A model generated the notes under the pieces. It was not told the DNA's origin, made no database searches, and was given only the letters and a program-made list of their open reading frames with translations. A stretch of DNA of 17,245 nucleotides, from positions 1-17,245 of the forward strand of contig JBDTCS010000040.1 of NCBI GenBank assembly GCA_039923455.1. Reading direction: 5' to 3'. Both the position numbers and the translations under genes were made by a program. This stretch comes from JBDTCS01 sp039923455. GTDB lineage: Bacteria > Bacteroidota > Ignavibacteria > Palsa-1295. Positions 13,488-17,245 of this stretch are shown piece after piece; position 1 is the stretch's first letter, and every line of letters begins with the position of its first letter.

Positions 13488-13776
13488 ATAGTGAATCAGA
13501 TTCGGGTCTGTTAAGGGCTCGCGGCTGCACTCGTAGGTGTGCGCGGGGCGAAGGTTGAACAACGTCGTCTTGAATCAGCCTGGTGAGAGACAACTTATAG
13601 TCCAGTTGCCAATTGCGCCCACTCTCAATGGATTCGAGCAATACGAGACGTGTTCTGGTCTACGGAAGCGTAAGGAAAGTAAACGCCAGTTAAGAAATTT
13701 GACGCCGCCAGTTGAGAAGATACAGGATCTTGTTGGCGGATGAGCTAACCATAGAATAATCGCCGTACTAAAATGC
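13488..13776 (-). promoter_or_regulatory. Non-coding region upstream of cytochrome-porin copy 2, with direct repeats
   Basis: About 290 bases without a credible gene, between the porin terminator and the copy 2 start. It holds a 13-base near-repeat CGCCAGTTNAGAA at 13684-13696 and 13706-13718, exactly 22 bases apart (two helical turns), and AATTGCGCC at 13611-13619, which is also found upstream of copy 1. No clear -35/-10 pair is evident. The paralogue-wide promoter logic suggests the copy 2 promoter lies here. Confidence 0.4.
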
Positions 13777-13806
13777 GAGAAGGGCGCCATCACTTGCGCC
13801 CTTCTC
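13777..13806 (-). terminator. Hairpin terminator of the YceI-YceI-porin operon
   Basis: GAGAAGGGCGC (13777-13787) and GCGCCCTTCTC (13796-13806) form a perfect 11-base stem around an eight-base loop, about 68 bases after the porin stop at 13875. On the minus strand it is followed by GCATTTTAG, a short T-run. Confidence 0.8.
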
Positions 13807-13874
13807 TGCCGGTTGTTGAGGCCTTCGCCTCACTGTGCGATTCACTCGCACGCTGAATCTCAGAGGATTAAGTT

Positions 13875-15212
13875 TTAGAAACCGAGAACAGCTTCAACCA
13901 CCACGCCACTGAACTTGGCACCGTTACGAATATCGAGGACTGGAAAGTCAACATATTCCTGCGTGACGTATTCTAACTTCATCATCACGCTTGGTGTAAG
14001 GAACCAGCCTGCCGAGCCAACGATACGGTTGATCGTGACATCAATATTGCTGACCGGAAGCGTTGCCTTCATTGTGTTGTAACGAGCACCAACCCAGAAG
14101 TTCTCTGTTGCGCCGAAGCGATAGAGGACATCGGCAGCAAGCTGTGAAGCTTTGCGCTTCGCTACTTCACTAATCGTTCTGCCCTGTGCACTTTCGTACG
14201 TTCCAAAGATTTCAAGCCCAGCGAATTTTACGAAGGGATTGATCATGAACGTAGTTACTTCATCGCTGAACCCTGGATTGAATCTGCCGGAGAATGGATT
14301 GCCAGTGGTTGTTGCGGTTGTGTTCTCGGTTACGAAGAAGTAGTGCGATCCTGTGCGATCGCCACCAAACAGTGTGCTGCTCGACGTGCTACCTTCCTGA
14401 TAGAGCGAACCTGTCAATCGTATTCTAAGATCCGGTGTGAGTTGCTTATCATATCCGAGCTTTACGTGTATGGCAGGCTGATATGCGTTCGGACTCTTCG
14501 TGACGCTGTCGATCTTGTTCGAGGCTATCACCGTAGGATTTAACATTCCATCTGTGACACCGAGCATCACTAAAAAGCCGCTGTTGTGAAAGTAGACCTC
14601 GCCGCCGATCTCCGTCGCAAATTCATCCATGATGTAATTTTCGACGAAAGGATTATACATCGAATTTCCACCATCTACTCTACGGAAATGCTGATCACCA
14701 TAGTCCACTTCGAGGTCACCGACCTTGATCGTCAGGCTCTTCATGATCTCATTGATCATTTCGTTGTGGAAGAAGGGGAGCTTATCTAATTGCAAGTATC
14801 CGTTCTTCACCCAAGATTCATTATGATGCTTGGACGAAAGATAGACCGTCACGTTTGCGCGAACTCCATCTTCCAACTGTGCATCAATGGTCATATTCGC
14901 CATTGCGAGGTTGAAGCCACTTGTTAATGCAGCGAGCTGGTTCGTGTTGGTCGAGTCCTTTGCAGTTGGAGTCGTCTTCGTCCAGATCGGCTTGGCAGTA
15001 TTCGAATGTGAAAGTGATTGGTAATCCTGTGTGAATGCACCGCCGATGCGAACGTGTATGCCTGTGTAGGTGGTCGTATCATCCTTCGTCGTTTCGAAGA
15101 TGTTAACTCCAGCCTTATCGTTAGGACGGTAGAATTGCATTGAGGGTTGTTGAGCTTGTGCGATACCTGTTCCGAGGCAAAGCAATAGTAGTGCTCTTAC
15201 AGTCGTTTTCAT
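13875..15212 (-). CDS. Outer-membrane beta-barrel porin-like protein
   Basis: A 445-residue secreted barrel. Signal peptide MKTTVRALLLLCLGTGIAQA (1-20) followed by a mature N-terminus QQPSMQFYRP. The body shows alternating barrel strands, including SGFNLAMANMTIDAQL, VRANVTVYLSS, LTIKVGDLEVDYGDQHFRR, GGEVYFHNSGFLVMLGV, RIRLTGSLYQEG and MKLEYVTQEY, and ends in a Phe (VVVEAVLGF), the usual barrel-assembly signal. There is no heme motif, unlike the cytochrome-porins next door. It is the last gene of a unit with two YceI proteins (48-base gap to the nearer). I cannot name the substrate or a specific porin family. The start follows an A-rich leader containing AAACCAAAACAAC and no Shine-Dalgarno site. 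Confidence 0.8.
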   Translation of the reverse strand: MKTTVRALLLLCLGTGIAQAQQPSMQFYRPNDKAGVNIFETTKDDTTTYTGIHVRIGGAFTQDYQSLSHSNTAKPIWTKTTPTAKDSTNTNQLAALTSGFNLAMANMTIDAQLEDGVRANVTVYLSSKHHNESWVKNGYLQLDKLPFFHNEMINEIMKSLTIKVGDLEVDYGDQHFRRVDGGNSMYNPFVENYIMDEFATEIGGEVYFHNSGFLVMLGVTDGMLNPTVIASNKIDSVTKSPNAYQPAIHVKLGYDKQLTPDLRIRLTGSLYQEGSTSSSTLFGGDRTGSHYFFVTENTTATTTGNPFSGRFNPGFSDEVTTFMINPFVKFAGLEIFGTYESAQGRTISEVAKRKASQLAADVLYRFGATENFWVGARYNTMKATLPVSNIDVTINRIVGSAGWFLTPSVMMKLEYVTQEYVDFPVLDIRNGAKFSGVVVEAVLGF

Positions 15213-15260
15213 GGTGTTGTTTTGGTTTGTAAGGAAACTGGATCGGTGTGGTATCGCGAA

Positions 15261-15860
15261 TTATCTCACGAACAGCACACTAAAGTTGAGTGTCAGCGCG
15301 TCGCCGACTTTCATCGTGCCGAGGAAGAAGGATGGTCTTTCGATTTTGTACTCGGATAACTTAATAGGCACTGTACCGCTGAAGCCGATGGAACCATCTG
15401 CATTGACTTGTCCTGCGGCGGTGATGTTCACTGCACGTGTCACGCCGGCGATGGTTAGACTTCCCCCAGCTGTTATCTGATACTTGTTTGTACCTGTCGA
15501 AGTGATCTTGCTCGAGGTAAGCTTGAAGATGATGTCTTTGTAATCATCTGCCTTGAGCGATTCGTATGCGTTGTCATTCATTCCATCGTGCTCGCTCTTG
15601 AGATTCCGTACCGGCAGTATCACGGTAAGCGCGCCGATGTAATTCATCTGATTCTCTTCTGCAAATGTGATCTGTGCATTCCCTGTGAAGGTATGCGCAG
15701 TCATCGTCCAGTCATGGAGTGTTGAAGTGCCATAGAGTGTCATGACCGGTTTGCCACCGAGTTTGTAGGTGGTCTGTGCATTGGATGTTTGTGCAAGCGC
15801 GAACACGAGTAAAAGTGGAATAAGAAGCTTGCCGAAGCGGCTCGTATTGATATGTTTCAT
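15261..15860 (-). CDS. Secreted YceI-family protein (proximal to porin)
   Basis: YceI/lipocalin-like beta-barrel protein of 199 residues exported to the periplasm (signal peptide about 1-29, ending TSNAQ). Family marks: GTSTLHDWTMTAHTFTGNAQI near the mature N-terminus, LKSEHDGMNDNAYESLKADDYKDIIF in the middle, SLTIAGVTRAVNI, and a C-terminal LTLNFSVLFVR strand. Characterised YceI proteins bind a polyisoprenoid or other long lipid chain in the barrel; that ligand is not proven here. It is the middle gene of YceI - YceI - porin, 29 bases after the first YceI. It is paralogous to the gene at 15890, sharing the D-x-MRAH/D-WTMTAH, GMxxxAYxxLKAD-Y-DI-F and AGVTR-V blocks. Confidence 0.93.
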   Translation of the reverse strand: MKHINTSRFGKLLIPLLLVFALAQTSNAQTTYKLGGKPVMTLYGTSTLHDWTMTAHTFTGNAQITFAEENQMNYIGALTVILPVRNLKSEHDGMNDNAYESLKADDYKDIIFKLTSSKITSTGTNKYQITAGGSLTIAGVTRAVNITAAGQVNADGSIGFSGTVPIKLSEYKIERPSFFLGTMKVGDALTLNFSVLFVR

Positions 15861-15889
15861 GATGTGACTCTTTCGAATGTGAATATTAA

Positions 15890-16591
15890 CTATTTAATAA
15901 AAATCAGGTTGAACGTCAACACTATTCCGTCACCTGCTTTGATGACTCCGAACAGTATCGAGGGGCGCTCGACGTTGTAGTCGGACATTTTGAGTGCTTC
16001 GGAGCCCGTGCAAATCATCGTGCCATCTTTGGTCACTCTGGAGTGCATCTGCAGTGTGACGGTGCGTGTTACGCCGGCAACCGTAAGTGTTCCAAGCGCA
16101 GAGATCAGATAGAGGTGATCTCCTTGCGGAGCAATCGTTGCCGATGTAAGATTGAAGACGATATCTCTGTAGCGATCTGCCTTCAATGCACGATAGGCGT
16201 CTTCGTCCATACCCCGTTCATCGCCCTGCAGGTTGTAGACCGGAAGGCTGAATGTGAGTGCATGAATTGCCGATAAGCGATTGTCCTTCGTGATTACCAT
16301 TCTTGCTTCACCCGTCAATCCGTGCGCGCGCATTGTCCAATCCTTGATCGGAGTTGTGCCCAGAAGATTCATCACGACTTCGCGGGAAGGGCTGACCTTG
16401 TAACTTACTTCATCGGCTTCCTCCTGCAACCCCTCGCTCGTCATCTGCTCTGAATATGCGGACTGCTGCGAGATGGAATCCAAACTGCTCAGCTGAATTC
16501 GATCACCGGAAGAGGCGGTCGCCTTCGACGAGACACTCATCGCTGTGAGCAGCGCTGCTATCATCGTGATTCGAAAGCTGAAAGTCTTCAT
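15890..16591 (-). CDS. Secreted YceI-family protein (first gene of operon)
   Basis: YceI-family protein of 233 residues. Signal peptide about 1-27 (MKTFSFRITMIAALLTAMSVSSKATA), then about 40 residues of polar, acidic, Gln/Ser-rich sequence absent from its neighbour, then the YceI barrel from about residue 68: LGTTPIKDWTMRAHGLTGEARM, GDERGMDEDAYRALKADRYRDIVF, TLTVAGVTRTVTLQM and terminal IVLTFNLIFIK. It likely holds a hydrophobic ligand in the periplasm. It is the promoter-proximal gene of the YceI - YceI - porin unit, with a candidate promoter 16-44 bases upstream. The insertion between signal and barrel is the main difference from the downstream paralogue. Confidence 0.92.
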   Translation of the reverse strand: MKTFSFRITMIAALLTAMSVSSKATASSGDRIQLSSLDSISQQSAYSEQMTSEGLQEEADEVSYKVSPSREVVMNLLGTTPIKDWTMRAHGLTGEARMVITKDNRLSAIHALTFSLPVYNLQGDERGMDEDAYRALKADRYRDIVFNLTSATIAPQGDHLYLISALGTLTVAGVTRTVTLQMHSRVTKDGTMICTGSEALKMSDYNVERPSILFGVIKAGDGIVLTFNLIFIK

Positions 16592-17077
16592 GGTCGTAAG
16601 CGTGCGATTCTAATCGAAATCAGTGCCTTCTGCAAAGCTAAATTTCATTTCTTGTCGAATGTTTTGTCCAACATTGTTCCAAGTGCCCGAATGGCTGTTT
16701 AAGCTCAAATTGAGCAGGGTTCGCCCCGCAATACGTAAGATTCCTTTACGTAAGCCGGTGAGATTTTTGATGTGGTTCGGTAATTTTGTATGCATCCCTC
16801 GGAGGACCATTTTCCAACCTACTCTTCAATATTTGCGGGTTGGCTCCGTTAACTCTTTCGCTTAGGTGGCAAGAAATCTTCCCAAATATCGATACCAGGA
16901 TCGATACGATTTCGTGGTCGGTGGAATCCCTACCTATTATGGTCGTGTGCGAGCTGTGATGGCACAAGGATGCTTAAGGTTTTTATTCTCATTGGCTAAT
17001 AGCTCGGCGCAAGGATCTGAATTGAAAGTCTTTTTGAGTAGGCATGACTTATGTAATAGGGAGGTAAAAGAATCAAA
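16592..17077. other. 486-base divergent intergenic region
   Basis: Lies between the minus-strand YceI operon and the plus-strand receiver gene. I see no credible gene. It holds a 13-base palindrome GCTCAA-A-TTGAGC (16703-16715), TACGTAAG twice at a 15-base period (16732-16739, 16747-16754), which also forms the inverted repeat TACGTAA/TTACGTA, and ATCGATAC twice at a 12-base period (16888-16895, 16900-16907). These could be operators for either flanking unit. Confidence 0.45.
16607..16635 (-). promoter_or_regulatory. Candidate promoter of the YceI-YceI-porin operon
   Basis: On the minus strand TTGCAG (16630-16635) and TAGAAT (16607-16612) are separated by exactly 17 bases and lie just upstream of the first YceI start at 16591. 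A transcript from here would have a leader of only about ten bases. The -10 matches five of six consensus bases; the -35 matches only the TTG. Confidence 0.42.
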
Positions 17078-17245
17078 ATGGAGAAGATCGAAATGAGAGA
17101 CACAAAAAACGGAGGCCCAATTCGAGATGCGCCAGGGAAGCAGGGAGACTATTCCGGTTTCGTGCTCTTAATTCTCGAGGACTTTGACGAGATCCGCGCG
17201 TACCTTTCTCGCCATTTCATACAACACCATTATGATGTATTCTCC
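17078..17245 (+). CDS. Receiver-domain (response regulator) protein, 3'-truncated
   Basis: An open frame of 56 codons runs from the ATG at 17078 through the window end. After about 26 polar residues it reads FVLLILEDFDEIRAYLSRHF, then HHYDVFS. This is the beta1-alpha1-beta2 start of a CheY-like receiver (family VLIVEDNDDIRxYL...YxV), with the Glu-Asp pair that would bind magnesium. The phospho-acceptor Asp and everything after it lie beyond the window, so it could be a stand-alone regulator, a hybrid kinase or a regulator with an output domain. A Shine-Dalgarno-like GGGAGG (17059-17064) precedes the start at 13 bases, a clearer ribosome site than most genes here have. The next in-frame ATG at 17093 is an alternative start. 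Confidence 0.7.
   Translation, partial: MEKIEMRDTKNGGPIRDAPGKQGDYSGFVLLILEDFDEIRAYLSRHFIQHHYDVFS

Noticed and set aside
13488..13562. Longer N-terminus for cytochrome-porin copy 2 starting at 13562
   Set aside because: It begins with TTG and precedes a complete signal peptide; the paralogue supports the start at 13487.
13621..13635. TCTCAATGGAT match to the 3' end of cytochrome-porin copy 2 (12223-12233) as a remnant of a third copy
   Set aside because: Only about 11 bases match and the flanking sequence has no barrel coding; best treated as chance.
16866..17096. 76-codon plus-strand frame in the last intergenic region
   Set aside because: No family resemblance or ribosome site, and it overlaps the receiver gene start in another frame with its GGGAGG site.
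1..17245. CRISPR arrays, tRNA/rRNA genes, insertion sequences or phage integration sites
   Set aside because: I saw no regular spaced repeats, no tRNA cloverleaf ends, no transposase or integrase and no terminal inverted repeats; the phage-like module at 9173-9420 is a domain within a cytochrome gene.

Overview
The window reads as bacterial chromosome from a Gram-negative, respiring organism of roughly balanced base composition. Outer-membrane beta-barrels, a Tat-type Rieske protein and periplasmic c-type cytochromes show a double membrane. Most starts lack a Shine-Dalgarno sequence and sit behind A-rich leaders, and YceI proteins are paired with a barrel. This fits the Bacteroidota/Chlorobiota/Ignavibacteriota/Kapabacteria side of the tree, but no marker gene here fixes the phylum and that placement is an inference.

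Layout. (1) Positions 2-3793, plus strand: a 5'-truncated hemN (anaerobic heme synthesis), then a soluble PAS histidine kinase and an NtrC-type sigma54 response regulator overlapping by ATGA. (2) 3813-6670, minus strand: a tryptophanase/tyrosine phenol-lyase family enzyme overlapping (ATGA) a long nitronate monooxygenase-family protein. (3) 6766-9054, minus: Rieske protein, a cytochrome b that carries b6, subunit IV and a C-terminal cytochrome c domain in one chain, and a small DUF2892 membrane protein. (4) 9173-10375, minus: two paralogous small periplasmic monoheme cytochromes, one extended by a Thr-rich linker and an extra beta-rich module. (5) 10578-13487, minus: two tandem paralogous fused monoheme cytochrome-porins of Cyc2-like architecture, each followed by its own hairpin terminator. 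(6) 13875-16591, minus: an operon of two secreted YceI proteins and an outer-membrane barrel, ending in a strong hairpin. (7) 16592-17077: non-coding, then the start of a receiver-domain protein on the plus strand, cut by the window end.

How they may work together. Regions 3-5 place outer-membrane heme porins, soluble periplasmic cytochromes and a quinol-cytochrome c complex side by side. That is the set of parts needed to move electrons between the cell surface and the quinone pool, in either direction. The sequence shows the parts; the joint function is inference. I consider this the most interesting system in the window. HemN would supply heme, but its physical link to the cytochromes is only proximity.
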